Below, one piece after another: positions 23,282-30,877 of a stretch of DNA of 40,103 nucleotides; the stretch's first letter is position 1; each line of letters opens with the position of its first letter. Source of the stretch: Nocardioides oceani (GTDB lineage: Bacteria; Actinomycetota; Actinomycetes; Propionibacteriales; Nocardioidaceae). The stretch covers positions 1-40,103 of the forward strand of contig NZ_JAUHJQ010000017.1 of assembly GCF_030412965.1 (NCBI RefSeq), in the 5' to 3' direction. Under the pieces are notes generated by a model. That model was not told where the DNA came from. It searched no databases and worked only from the letters and a program-made list of their open reading frames with translations. Made by a program: the position numbers and the translations under genes.

Positions 23282-23605
23282 TCATCCACCTTGGTTGCGG
23301 ATCTTGAGATCCGTCAGACGGCCCTCTGTGCGTCCCCTAGGCTGGCTCTCGAACCGCCCACGGACTCGAGACCCTGGCGGTTCACCCACTTCGGCCATGC
23401 GAGTGGTCAGTCTCGACGGACGCACGTGGTCGGCGGGTACGGTGTCGATGTACGTCTCTCCGGGTCGCCGGCGCCACTGGCCGTTGGCCCACCAGGTGCC
23501 GTCTTCGCGGTGCAGCCAGTCGCGGAGCTCGCCTGGGTGCCAGACTCCGTCGACGTGGACCTCGACGTCCGGGCGCTCGTTGGGGCGGTAGGGGCCGGCG
23601 GTCAC
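23282..23605 (-). CDS. small W-PGE-DW family protein (paralogue B), frameshifted tail
   Basis: Starting at GTG 23605, it has YRPNERPDVEVHVDGVWHPG, ELRDWLHREDGTWWANGQ and PGETYIDTVPADHVRP, almost the same as paralogue C. Near 23415 one base appears to be missing: the expected ETDHS ending continues in another frame (VETDHSHGRSG, stop 23382) while this frame runs on for about 40 unrelated residues through the hairpin. The core is intact, so it may still fold. Function is unknown. Confidence 0.6.
   Translation of the reverse strand: MTAGPYRPNERPDVEVHVDGVWHPGELRDWLHREDGTWWANGQWRRRPGETYIDTVPADHVRPSRLTTRMAEVGEPPGSRVRGRFESQPRGRTEGRLTDLKIRNQGG
23351..23383. terminator. GAACCGCC-type hairpin (copy 3)
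   Basis: GAACCGCC (23351-23358) and GGCGGTTC (23376-23383) with a longer imperfect loop. It falls where paralogue B would stop if its final frameshift were corrected (stop at 23382), supporting the idea that the present longer frame is a mutation. Confidence 0.6.
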
Positions 23606-23631
23606 TGGCCCAGTGTGGCAAAGGCACGAAG

Positions 23632-23952
23632 GTGCCCTCGCCCGCGTGCATGATTTCGCGGGCTGCGGGGACACCGGCGGGCAAGGAGAGTGGGGCGCCT
23701 CGAGACACCACGCCTTCCGAGGCCGCGGTCGTTCAATCGAGGAGCGACCGCGGCCGCCCGCCGTCTGTGGCCACTGCCGAGACCGCACTCGACCGGATGA
23801 TCGCAGCGCTCGAGGCAATCGCGGCCGACACCGACGACGAGGACACACGCACCCGCGCCCGGAAGGTCATTGATGGCCTCTCCAGTGCGGCCCGCTTGAT
23901 CTGCCTCAGCGTCGCCACCACTATGGCCACCGGACAGTTGCCCGGCCAGTGA
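23632..23952 (+). CDS. small helical hypothetical protein
   Basis: A frame of 106 residues whose second half is convincing: TALDRMIAALEAIAADTDDE, then ARKVIDGLSSAARLICLSVA, two amphipathic helices. The first 45 residues are Ser/Pro/Arg-rich, so the true start may be later (near 23770). No family is recognised. Confidence 0.4.
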   Translation: MPSPACMISRAAGTPAGKESGAPRDTTPSEAAVVQSRSDRGRPPSVATAETALDRMIAALEAIAADTDDEDTRTRARKVIDGLSSAARLICLSVATTMATGQLPGQ

Positions 23953-24584
23953 GCGCCGGTCACGGGTGCAGCTCCTGCCATGGAACGCAGGTGGTCCCAC
24001 TTATCACCGCAGCTGCACCGTGCCCGGCCGGACGAACGCGGCCACCGCGATCCATCCGTGGCGCACCACCGTCGCCGGGCAGGTTGACGTCGTCGCTCAT
24101 GCCCACCACCCCGCCGTAGCAGCCCGTTAGCAGCATGCCTCTGACCTGCACCGATACAGCCGGAAAGGGATGAGTAGTCCCCTTCGTCGATTGCACCGCG
24201 CGCAAAGTCCCGTGAAGACCAGCCTAAGCAACCTACTTGACACAAATAAGTCATCGACTTTGGTCTGTCGTCAATTCGGGCGTCAGACAGCACGCCTGGA
24301 CAAAGGCACCCCGCTCCCCCATCTCCAGTGCGTCCCGCTTAAGGGTCTGCCTCACCCAACATGGCAGTGTGCACTATCAGGCTCGGAGCGTAAGGGGTAG
24401 GAGCCGCCTGCCAACACGCGATTGGGGATGTGCAGCCGACTGCACGCCACGACGATGGGGCGCGATGCCGTCCGGGAGTGCGCGCGCGACTCTTGGCTGG
24501 GTCAGGCCGTCACCTGATCATGCAGCAGACTCTGCCGTCCTTTTGTGACCTCAGCAAGGTTGCCGCGAAGTTGCCGCTAGAGGT
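23953..24584. other. intergenic, no convincing gene
   Basis: A 46-aa minus-strand frame from ATG 24100 (MSDDVNLPGDGG) to 23960 is the only one with some coding character, and it lacks domains. The AT-richer stretch near 24230-24270 looks like promoter DNA but I see no defined sites. Confidence 0.3.
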
Positions 24585-24791
24585 ATGACAGATAGCGCTC
24601 AGGAACTAGCCCAGATGGAAACGTGCTTCCCCCTCGTCGTTGGCGACACCTTCCGCGACCACGACGGTGCTTCACACTTGTTGAACACCGCGACCGTGGC
24701 GATGAAGAGCGCCGACGTTGTTGACCGTGAGGTCGTTCTGCGGCAAGGCCCAGACTGCGAGTGGTGGGCACCCACCGCATACGTCGACTGA
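24585..24791 (+). CDS. small hypothetical protein
   Basis: A 68-aa protein from ATG 24585. It reads as a small beta-rich domain: FPLVVGDTFRDHDGASHLLN, then ADVVDREVVLRQGPDCEWWA. I do not recognise it. Codon use is normal and a weak AGAGG lies upstream. It stands alone before the XRE/ImmA pair. Confidence 0.5.
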   Translation: MTDSAQELAQMETCFPLVVGDTFRDHDGASHLLNTATVAMKSADVVDREVVLRQGPDCEWWAPTAYVD

Positions 24792-25253
24792 CGGGTCGCC
24801 CGCCTGCCTAGGTCAGCGACGTGGACTGACGATGTCGGACCTACTTGACCGGACAGACGGTGGCCATGGCTGGTTCACCACCAGCTTGTGATGTCGCGTC
24901 TCAATTTGCACGAACAGACCTCGCGGTGTGTCGGCCGTCGCCGATAGCGGGGACCATCGGTTCTTACGGAGGCGCGAGGAGGCACGGCTCGCGAACTGGT
25001 AACGCAAACCTGCGCAAACAAGTTCAGCCGCGCGAATGTTGTCAGGGCGGCCATACACTATTGGCCGGCGTAGGAGACTCGGCACAAGCTTGGTGCACGC
25101 TGAACCTGTCCCACAGAGGCGGCCCACACGAGGCTGAGGTGCCGTCGTTAGGCAACATCAGACCAAGCGTGAAGGCCGACGACAGGCCGCTCGAAAACCG
25201 ACGGGGCAGGCGTCGCGGTGTCATGCCGTGTCAGCAACGGCTACCCTGCGACC
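24792..25253. other. intergenic region upstream of the XRE gene
   Basis: No gene is evident. The last 20 bases before ATG 25254 contain TACCCT about 10 bp upstream and no ribosome site, so the XRE message may be leaderless. Confidence 0.3.
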
Positions 25254-25628
25254 ATGGGCGACAGGCAGATTGACGTGCATCGACGCCATGAGGCCGACGT
25301 TGCTGGCCAAGAAGCCGAGTACAACCGGGCTCTCGGCGAACGCGTCCGAGAAGCGCGACTCGCGCAAAACATGACGCAAGAGCAGTTAGCGAGCCGGTTA
25401 GGTGTCGCTCGCACTTCTGTAGCGAACCTGGAACGCGGCGTTCAAGCGCCCACGGCATACCGATTAGCTCGGCTAGCGCAAGTTTTTAGCTTGGAACCCC
25501 AAGACTTGCTGCCGCGACTCAACGACCTCATCTCTCCTAGTAAGCATGAACTTGACCCCTTGATCTATCAGGCCGTAGTTCGGACGATTAAGGCTGCTAA
25601 GAAGAAGCAGGCCAAGGTGGTCCGGTGA
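25254..25628 (+). CDS. XRE-family helix-turn-helix regulator
   Basis: A 124-aa protein with one Cro/CI-type helix-turn-helix: LGERVREARLAQNMTQEQLA, then RLGVARTSVANLERGVQAP, and a C-terminal lysine-rich helix. It overlaps the following metallopeptidase gene by 4 bp (GTGA). XRE/ImmA-IrrE pairs act as repressor plus protease that inactivates it, often on mobile elements and in defence loci. Because the ubiquitin-like operon starts 1.1 kb downstream on the same strand, control of it is possible but unproven. ATG 25254 fits; an earlier in-frame start at 25218 adds 12 residues. Confidence 0.85.
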   Translation: MGDRQIDVHRRHEADVAGQEAEYNRALGERVREARLAQNMTQEQLASRLGVARTSVANLERGVQAPTAYRLARLAQVFSLEPQDLLPRLNDLISPSKHELDPLIYQAVVRTIKAAKKKQAKVVR

Positions 25629-26146
25629 ACCGCATCTCTGACGCCACGACAGAGTTGTTGCGTGCCACCGGTCAGACTCAGCCACCTGTAGACCTCACCG
25701 TCATTACTGACTACTTGGACTTGACGGTAGTGAAAACGAACATGAGTAATGACGTTTCAGGCATGCTCATTCGAGACGGAGCGAGCGGCGCGAACACCGT
25801 CGGTTTGAACAACGCCCACAACTTGGGCCGCAGACGGTTCACCCTCGCGCACGAGATTGGTCATTTTCATCTCCATCGGGGTCGTCCACTTATTGTCGAC
25901 TCGTCGGTGCGCATCAACCTCCGCGATCGAACCTCGGGGATGGCAACCGACCGCGAAGAGATGGAAGCCAATCGGTTCGCTGCCGAACTGCTGATGCCGT
26001 CCGAAGTCGTGCTGGATGCCGTCGCTGCAGCGAAGATGACGGATGCGGATCAGCTCACGCATCACCTGGCAACTCGGTTCAAGGTTAGCCAGCAGGCCAT
26101 GGGCTACCGGCTGATCAACCTCGGCATTTTGAGTTCTCCGAGCTGA
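25625..26146 (+). CDS. ImmA/IrrE-family zinc metallopeptidase
   Basis: A 173-aa protein with the zinc protease motif HEIGHFHLHRG (HExxH near residue 77) and the third-ligand helix EMEANRFAAELLMP, the standard ImmA/IrrE pattern. Such proteases cleave the partner XRE repressor after a stress or element-activation signal. The GTG start overlaps the XRE stop. All ligands are present, so it should be active. Confidence 0.9.
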   Translation: MNRISDATTELLRATGQTQPPVDLTVITDYLDLTVVKTNMSNDVSGMLIRDGASGANTVGLNNAHNLGRRRFTLAHEIGHFHLHRGRPLIVDSSVRINLRDRTSGMATDREEMEANRFAAELLMPSEVVLDAVAAAKMTDADQLTHHLATRFKVSQQAMGYRLINLGILSSPS

Positions 26147-26578
26147 TCCAAGCAGCTCGATCACCGTGGAAGCCTCAAGGTATCCCGGTGAGACGCTCGC
26201 GCGTCATGCGTGGACAAGCGCTGCAACACCTCCAGTGCGCCGTCGCCGCCTGCGCTTCCGTTGGCCAACGCGGCCGCCTGGGTTTCCCGGCGGCACACCA
26301 AAGCCGGCCTGCACTTCCCGTAGGCGCACCATGACCGACCGGCAGGTGAGTTAGTACGGGTGAGCAATTTCAGTCCGTGCGCGTGAGCGGCAGCGTGCCT
26401 GCAAGGTAGATGTGCGTTCATTGCACGGCCTCGAATCTGGCCCATCCAGCCCGCCACGCCGACTGTCAGCATGCCTGACGTTTACGGATGGCTGCTTGAC
26501 ATGGAATACTCGTCCGGCGCACGCTTACTGACGTGGGCAGTCGGCCCGCACCCACCTCACCGACAAGGAGCACTGAAG
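26147..26578. other. intergenic, no convincing gene
   Basis: Several short frames occur on both strands without a coherent domain. A minus-strand frame near 26161-26330 has normal codon use (CAYGKCRPALVCRRETQ) but no start or family. Confidence 0.3.
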
Positions 26579-26851
26579 ATGGCCAGTCCCAACAAGCGTG
26601 TCGTGCAGCGACGAGACGACGGCAATTTCGAGGTCCGGAAGCCCGGAGCAACCCGCGCGAGCGCCGTCACACCTACACAACGCGAAGGTGTCTCGCGTGC
26701 CCGCAAGATCCTGGGCAACGACGGGGGCGGCGAGCTCCAGATCCGTGGACTCAACGGACAGATCCGGGCGCAGGACACTGTTGACCCCGGTTGGATCCGC
26801 GCTCAAGCAAGGGCTAAGTCGCAATCATGGTCAACTCGCTGCCGGCATTGA
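26579..26851 (+). CDS. DUF2188 domain protein
   Basis: A 90-aa protein with AAGGAG 8 bp before ATG 26579. It has the DUF2188 pattern: RVVQRRDDGNFEVRKPGATR, TPTQREGVSRARKILGN, then GGELQIRGLNGQIRAQDTV. DUF2188 proteins are small beta-alpha proteins of unknown function. It lies between the ImmA gene and the ubiquitin-like operon on the same strand. A second family member at 33.7 kb is broken by a stop codon. Confidence 0.8.
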   Translation: MASPNKRVVQRRDDGNFEVRKPGATRASAVTPTQREGVSRARKILGNDGGGELQIRGLNGQIRAQDTVDPGWIRAQARAKSQSWSTRCRH

Positions 26852-27282
26852 TCGTCGAATGCCTCGGGCTACCCAGCTACGCACCCAAGGTGCTTAAGCG
26901 TGCGGCGGCGAGTCTCATCGTCGGTGTCGCTCTGTTGCAGCCGGACAGCCTCGCAACGGCGGTACAACTGCGTTCCGAGCGGTACGCCGAGCACTTGGAG
27001 AAGGTCTTGGTGTCCGTCGTGCTGGACACCAGGGATACGCGGGACACCACGACGCAGGACGAGGCGACCTTCCATCAGCCCGAGAAACGGCGACACCCAA
27101 GACACGGCACGGTCGAGAGGGCCAGACCAGACAAGCGCTGAACGCTTGCTCGACGTAGGGGGCGCCAAAAACGCCGCGACACGCCTGAGCGGGACGGCCG
27201 CCGGCTCACCACTGTCGGTGAGAGCCGATACAACTAACCTAGGCACTGGATCAGGTGCCCTGACAGAAAAGAGACACTCCAG
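26852..27282. promoter_or_regulatory. upstream region of the ubiquitin-like operon
   Basis: No gene is accepted here. GGCTCACC (27203-27210) pairs with GGTGAGAGCC (27217-27226, one bulge), making a hairpin. GGCACT-GGATC-AGGTGCC (27242-27259) is a near palindrome 24 bp before the ubiquitin-like start, a plausible operator for the XRE regulator. A short AGAG acts as ribosome site. Confidence 0.45.
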
Positions 27283-27552
27283 ATGCCTGGCCAGTCCGAC
27301 AAGAACTTCGTGGACATCACTGTGAAGTCCACCTCCGGCACGTTCGCCGACCGCTACAACCGCAACAACAAGGCCCAGAAGGTATTTGACGACGCCGTCG
27401 CCTACTTCGGCTTGAACACCAGCGCCGGCACCTACACGCTGAGCCGTGAGGCCGACGGCCGCGGGCTCTCCTTGAGCGAGAAGCTCGAAGACCTTGGCGT
27501 GGTCGACGGCGACACGCTGCTGTTGCAGACGGATCAGGCGCAGGACGGCTGA
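27283..27552 (+). CDS. ubiquitin-like (beta-grasp) protein
   Basis: An 89-aa protein whose layout fits a beta-grasp ubiquitin fold: strand FVDITVKSTSGTFADRY, helix KAQKVFDDAVAYFG, strand GTYTLSREADGRGLS, then KLEDLGVVDGDTLLLQT. The last residues are DQAQDG, so the chain ends in one exposed glycine, not a Gly-Gly pair. E2-like, JAMM and E1-like genes follow without gaps, so this is most likely the conjugated modifier. The stop overlaps the next ATG (TGATG). Fold assignment is by pattern, not by a search. Confidence 0.75.
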   Translation: MPGQSDKNFVDITVKSTSGTFADRYNRNNKAQKVFDDAVAYFGLNTSAGTYTLSREADGRGLSLSEKLEDLGVVDGDTLLLQTDQAQDG

Positions 27553-28100
27553 TGCATCCCCAGGACGTCATAGCGCACGTCAGCGAAGGCGTCGACGTCC
27601 TGGCAGACAAGTTGGCATCCATGGCTTCGTTGGGTGGGCCTCCTCGCTTGGATGGCACCTCCCTCACCGTGCCGTTCATCAAGGAGGATCTACCGCTTGT
27701 CGACCATGCGCTGGGAACGAGTCTGGTGCTGCCGAACGGACAGACGCTAGGCCAGGTGCATCGCGTGCCGCTTCTTGGCCAAGCACGCGTCAGACGCGAG
27801 CTGGTGCTGTCGCTTGACGTGACCAACTTCGACTCGCAACCGCCAACGGCTGAACTGCTGCTGCCGGATGGCAGCCCACTCCCGCCCGGCGACTGGCCCA
27901 AGTCGATTGCGGGTGAGGGCATCGTCCCGAACCACAAAGACTACAACAGGCCCTTCTTCTGTCGGCGTGGCCTGCGCGAGTACCACTCACACCCTCAGCA
28001 CGAAGACAACCCATGGGACAAGTACCGCGAAACGCTGGCCCTTCACCAGATCGTCATCGAACTGCTACACGACCTGCAGAACACATGGATTGGTCGCTGA
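27552..28100 (+). CDS. E2-like protein of a bacterial ubiquitin-like system
   Basis: A 182-aa protein. Strands RRELVLSLDV and PPTAELLLPDG resemble the central sheet of an E2/UBC fold, then PFFCRRGLREYHSHPQHEDN followed by a long helix (LALHQIVIELLHDLQNTW). Cys137 lies where an E2 thiol could be, and His145, His147 and His150 follow it. In classical E2s the HPN motif precedes the cysteine, so this arrangement is unusual and could instead be a metal site. Its identity rests on position between the ubiquitin-like and JAMM genes plus this fold outline. Confidence 0.6.
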   Translation: MHPQDVIAHVSEGVDVLADKLASMASLGGPPRLDGTSLTVPFIKEDLPLVDHALGTSLVLPNGQTLGQVHRVPLLGQARVRRELVLSLDVTNFDSQPPTAELLLPDGSPLPPGDWPKSIAGEGIVPNHKDYNRPFFCRRGLREYHSHPQHEDNPWDKYRETLALHQIVIELLHDLQNTWIGR

Positions 28101-28102
28101 CG

Positions 28103-28591
28103 ATGACCCGAATCCCACCCACCTTGTTCACATACGAGGTGCCACGTCATGTCATTGATGACAGTTGGGACTTGCTGCGAGAACCCGGTGAGCAAGGGTT
28201 CGAAGCAGTAGTGCTCTGGGTCGGAACCGTCCACGACGAAACAACAGCTTCGGTGGTCGCGGCAGTCCGACCTGGACAACGTGCAATGTCAGGGGACGGC
28301 GGGTGCGCGGTAGAGGTTCCGCCTGAAGCGTTACGGCAACTCATTTCTGCGCTGCCGGATCACATCGTCGTGTTGGTGCGCCTTCACACTCATCCCGGCG
28401 AGGCCTACCACTCCCCCGTCGATGATACGAACATGCTCATCGCTCACGAAGGTGCGATCAGCATCGTGGTGCCCGACTTCGCGGTAGCCGCTCTCGACCT
28501 CGCTACCTGTTCAGTCAACGAACTTCGCTCCCAAGATGGCTGGCGTGAACTCGAACCCGAAGAGGTCACTGAAAGGTTCCCCATCACATGA
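28103..28591 (+). CDS. JAMM/JAB-domain isopeptidase
   Basis: A 162-aa Mov34/MPN metalloprotease. The zinc motif is complete: His95 and His97 in LHTHPGE, Ser104 and Asp107 in YHSPVDD, and Glu34 as the upstream general base in GFEAVVLWVG. Such enzymes remove or mature ubiquitin-like proteins. ATG 28103 starts two bases after the E2-like stop; an earlier ATG at 28085 is in frame. It overlaps the E1-like start by 4 bp (ATGA). Confidence 0.92.
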   Translation: MTRIPPTLFTYEVPRHVIDDSWDLLREPGEQGFEAVVLWVGTVHDETTASVVAAVRPGQRAMSGDGGCAVEVPPEALRQLISALPDHIVVLVRLHTHPGEAYHSPVDDTNMLIAHEGAISIVVPDFAVAALDLATCSVNELRSQDGWRELEPEEVTERFPIT

Positions 28592-30177
28592 ACGTGAGTA
28601 CACCCTCCAGCGATGATCGGCGTCTTCGGGTCGTCACCGGCTCCAACAGCGACGGCGCCCAAGTTGCGACGCTGCTCGACGCAGCAACCATTCGTGTCGA
28701 CCTGCCTGTGGGCACGGTCCATCGCCGGCACCAGTTGCTTGTCCTCACGTTGGTCGACCTGTTGGGTCGACTCTTCCCGCGCATCGACGTCCGTTGCGAC
28801 ACCAGCATCGCTAGCGACGCAGGTCTGCCCCCTGGGCCGAACGCGCTCTTCGACAGGTTGACGTCCGCTGCCAGGAACGGTGGCCTCACGCCGTTGACAC
28901 CCAACTCGTCGGCGACCATCACCGTGCACGTTGGCACCGTCCCTGACTTGACTGACAGTGGACTCCACATCGTCGCCGATGGGGGCGATTGGGTCTCCTA
29001 CAACGGCACCGAGCCGACGCAGCTCCCGGCTGATGGATGGGGAGGTGCGATCCCTATCGGACCGCTCCTCTCGGCGTGCCGGGCGGCCGGGCAGGTAACT
29101 CATCTAGTGCTGTCCGAGGCAACGAACACAGCGAGCGTCCCTGCCAGTGTTTATGCAGACGCGTTGCGTCACGTGGCCGACTCCGTTCCCGTCGACACGG
29201 AGACGCCAACTCATGTCGCTCCCGTGTTGAACGCCGTACTTGTTGGTGCCGGCTCTGTGGGCGGCGCCGCCGTCTTTGCCCTTTCGCACGTCCCGTCCTT
29301 GACCGGCTCCCTCATCGTCACCGACCCGCAACGGTTGGAGGCCAAGAACCTTGACCGTGCCCTTCTCGCTACCTCCACGGTGGCGTCGGCCGAAGAGCTC
29401 AAGGCAGATGTAGCGGCAACCGCTCTGACCCACCTCCCCGACTTTCACGTAACCCCATGGCCACACACGTTGGAGGAATGGGTTGCGTCGCAGCCGGCCG
29501 ACGAGGCCCTGCCGTTGGTGCTCGCAGCCGTAGACAGCCGCGAAGCGCGCCGCAGCATTCAGGACTGCCTTCCATTGGAGTTGATCAACGCAGCCTGCAA
29601 TCCCACAGAGGTTCACATCTCTGGACACCGCACTGGTGACGGTCCCTGCGTGTGCTGCTTGCATATGGCAGAAGTGTTGGACGCCACTCGTATACGTATC
29701 CGGGTGTTGGCAGCCGATACAGGTCTCAACGAGCGTTTCGTCCGCGAGTACCTGGTGAACGACCAGCCGATGGACGCGCAGATGGTGCGGTTCATCGAGC
29801 AGCATCGGGGCCTAGCGAATGGCGCCTTGGCGTCGTACGGAGGCAAGACCTTTGAACAGCTCCGCGTTGGGGCCCTTCTCTACGGAGCTACCCCGGTCAA
29901 CACCGGAGGCGGCACCGTAGCGGTTGCCGCCCCCTACATCACCGCATTGGCTGGTGTGCTGCTAGCCGCGGAAGCTCTCAAGGATGCCGGCCCCGAGTTC
30001 GCCGTCTACCGTCTCGGACCACGCGGGCCCGCAACCAAGTACGCCGAAAACCCACTCGCCGGCGCATCACAAGCGATGCTCACCAACCCTTCTCGCTGGC
30101 CGACACATGAATGTCTGTGCCGATCAACGCGCCGATTGCGGCTTATGGCGCTGAAGTACGACCTCGACCAGAGCTGA
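28588..30177 (+). CDS. E1-like ThiF-fold adenylating enzyme
   Basis: A 529-aa protein. Residues about 213-330 are a ThiF/E1 adenylation domain: GAGSVG (220-225) for ATP, Asp246 at the end of strand 2, NLDR (254-257), Lys272 and AAVDSREARR with Asp316. CVCC (354-357) and CLC (509-511) could form the structural zinc site of E1/MoeB proteins, or supply the catalytic thiol. The first 210 residues match nothing I recognise. E1 enzymes adenylate the modifier's C-terminal glycine and pass it to an E2. The gene is the longest of the operon and intact. Confidence 0.9.
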   Translation: MNVSTPSSDDRRLRVVTGSNSDGAQVATLLDAATIRVDLPVGTVHRRHQLLVLTLVDLLGRLFPRIDVRCDTSIASDAGLPPGPNALFDRLTSAARNGGLTPLTPNSSATITVHVGTVPDLTDSGLHIVADGGDWVSYNGTEPTQLPADGWGGAIPIGPLLSACRAAGQVTHLVLSEATNTASVPASVYADALRHVADSVPVDTETPTHVAPVLNAVLVGAGSVGGAAVFALSHVPSLTGSLIVTDPQRLEAKNLDRALLATSTVASAEELKADVAATALTHLPDFHVTPWPHTLEEWVASQPADEALPLVLAAVDSREARRSIQDCLPLELINAACNPTEVHISGHRTGDGPCVCCLHMAEVLDATRIRIRVLAADTGLNERFVREYLVNDQPMDAQMVRFIEQHRGLANGALASYGGKTFEQLRVGALLYGATPVNTGGGTVAVAAPYITALAGVLLAAEALKDAGPEFAVYRLGPRGPATKYAENPLAGASQAMLTNPSRWPTHECLCRSTRRLRLMALKYDLDQS

Positions 30178-30241
30178 AGGCGCGGTCCTCGGCTGAGCAA
30201 GACACGCCGTGGCACACCAAGATTGTGGTTAAAGTGCAGCC

Positions 30242-30877
30242 ATGACGACGCTTCCCCAGCCGATCGCCTCCCCCGACGTCGCGTTCAGGTCGCTTCTCGG
30301 GTCCAACGCTGAGGTAGCAACCATGCTTGGGTTGGAGGGTGCCGTCACGCAGGGCCATTACCGGCTGTTGTCCGGGTCCCACACCGACCGCTTCCTCGCT
30401 TTCAGCGCGGTCGCGTCGGATGTCAGCAACTTGGACCGGATTGCCGGCTGGCTCGGCCCGACTGTGGACGCCTGGCGAGCCGACGCTGTCATCTCCCCCT
30501 CCACTGCGGGAGTGGGGCTTGGCTCCACCCTCGCCCGCCGCATCTCAGCGCCCCTCTACCTGGCATCGGTAGGGCCGGATGGGCGTCCCACCCACGTCAT
30601 CGGGTCCTCGATGGGTGTCGGCACCCGAGTCCTCATCGTGAACGACGTTGCCACCACAGGGACAAGTATCCGCGGCCTCGTCGACCTGGTGGCCAGCGCA
30701 GGAGCTGTCGTAGCTGGCGCCGCATGGTTTGCCTCGCGGAGCCTCACCCCCGTTACTGCCTTCGAGTTCCCCACCGCGCACATCGTCGATGTGGACCTGC
30801 CCACCTCGCAGGCCGACGCTTGCGTCCTGTGCGCCGACACCGACGACCGCATTGTCGATGCGACGGACTTGAACTGA
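30242..30877 (+). CDS. orotate-phosphoribosyltransferase-like enzyme in the ubiquitin-like operon
   Basis: A 211-aa type I phosphoribosyltransferase. The PRPP-binding motif VLIVNDVATTGTS (130-142) is canonical, and GHYRLLSGSHTDRF (38-51) resembles the substrate loop of PyrE-like enzymes. Two cysteines (CVLC, 194-197) lie near the end. It starts 64 bp after the E1-like stop on the same strand, so it is probably part of the operon. Pyrimidine biosynthesis is unlikely in this context; it may act on a nucleotide or base tied to the system's signal or effect. That role is inference. Confidence 0.85.
   Translation: MTTLPQPIASPDVAFRSLLGSNAEVATMLGLEGAVTQGHYRLLSGSHTDRFLAFSAVASDVSNLDRIAGWLGPTVDAWRADAVISPSTAGVGLGSTLARRISAPLYLASVGPDGRPTHVIGSSMGVGTRVLIVNDVATTGTSIRGLVDLVASAGAVVAGAAWFASRSLTPVTAFEFPTAHIVDVDLPTSQADACVLCADTDDRIVDATDLN

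Noticed and set aside
26827..27141. 104-codon frame overlapping the end of the DUF2188 gene
   Set aside because: First part has some protein character, but there is no ribosome site or family and the tail is low-complexity and charged.
27283..30877. Type II CBASS
   Set aside because: E1/E2/JAB-like genes are present, but no CD-NTase (cyclic-nucleotide synthase) or effector gene is found near them in the window.
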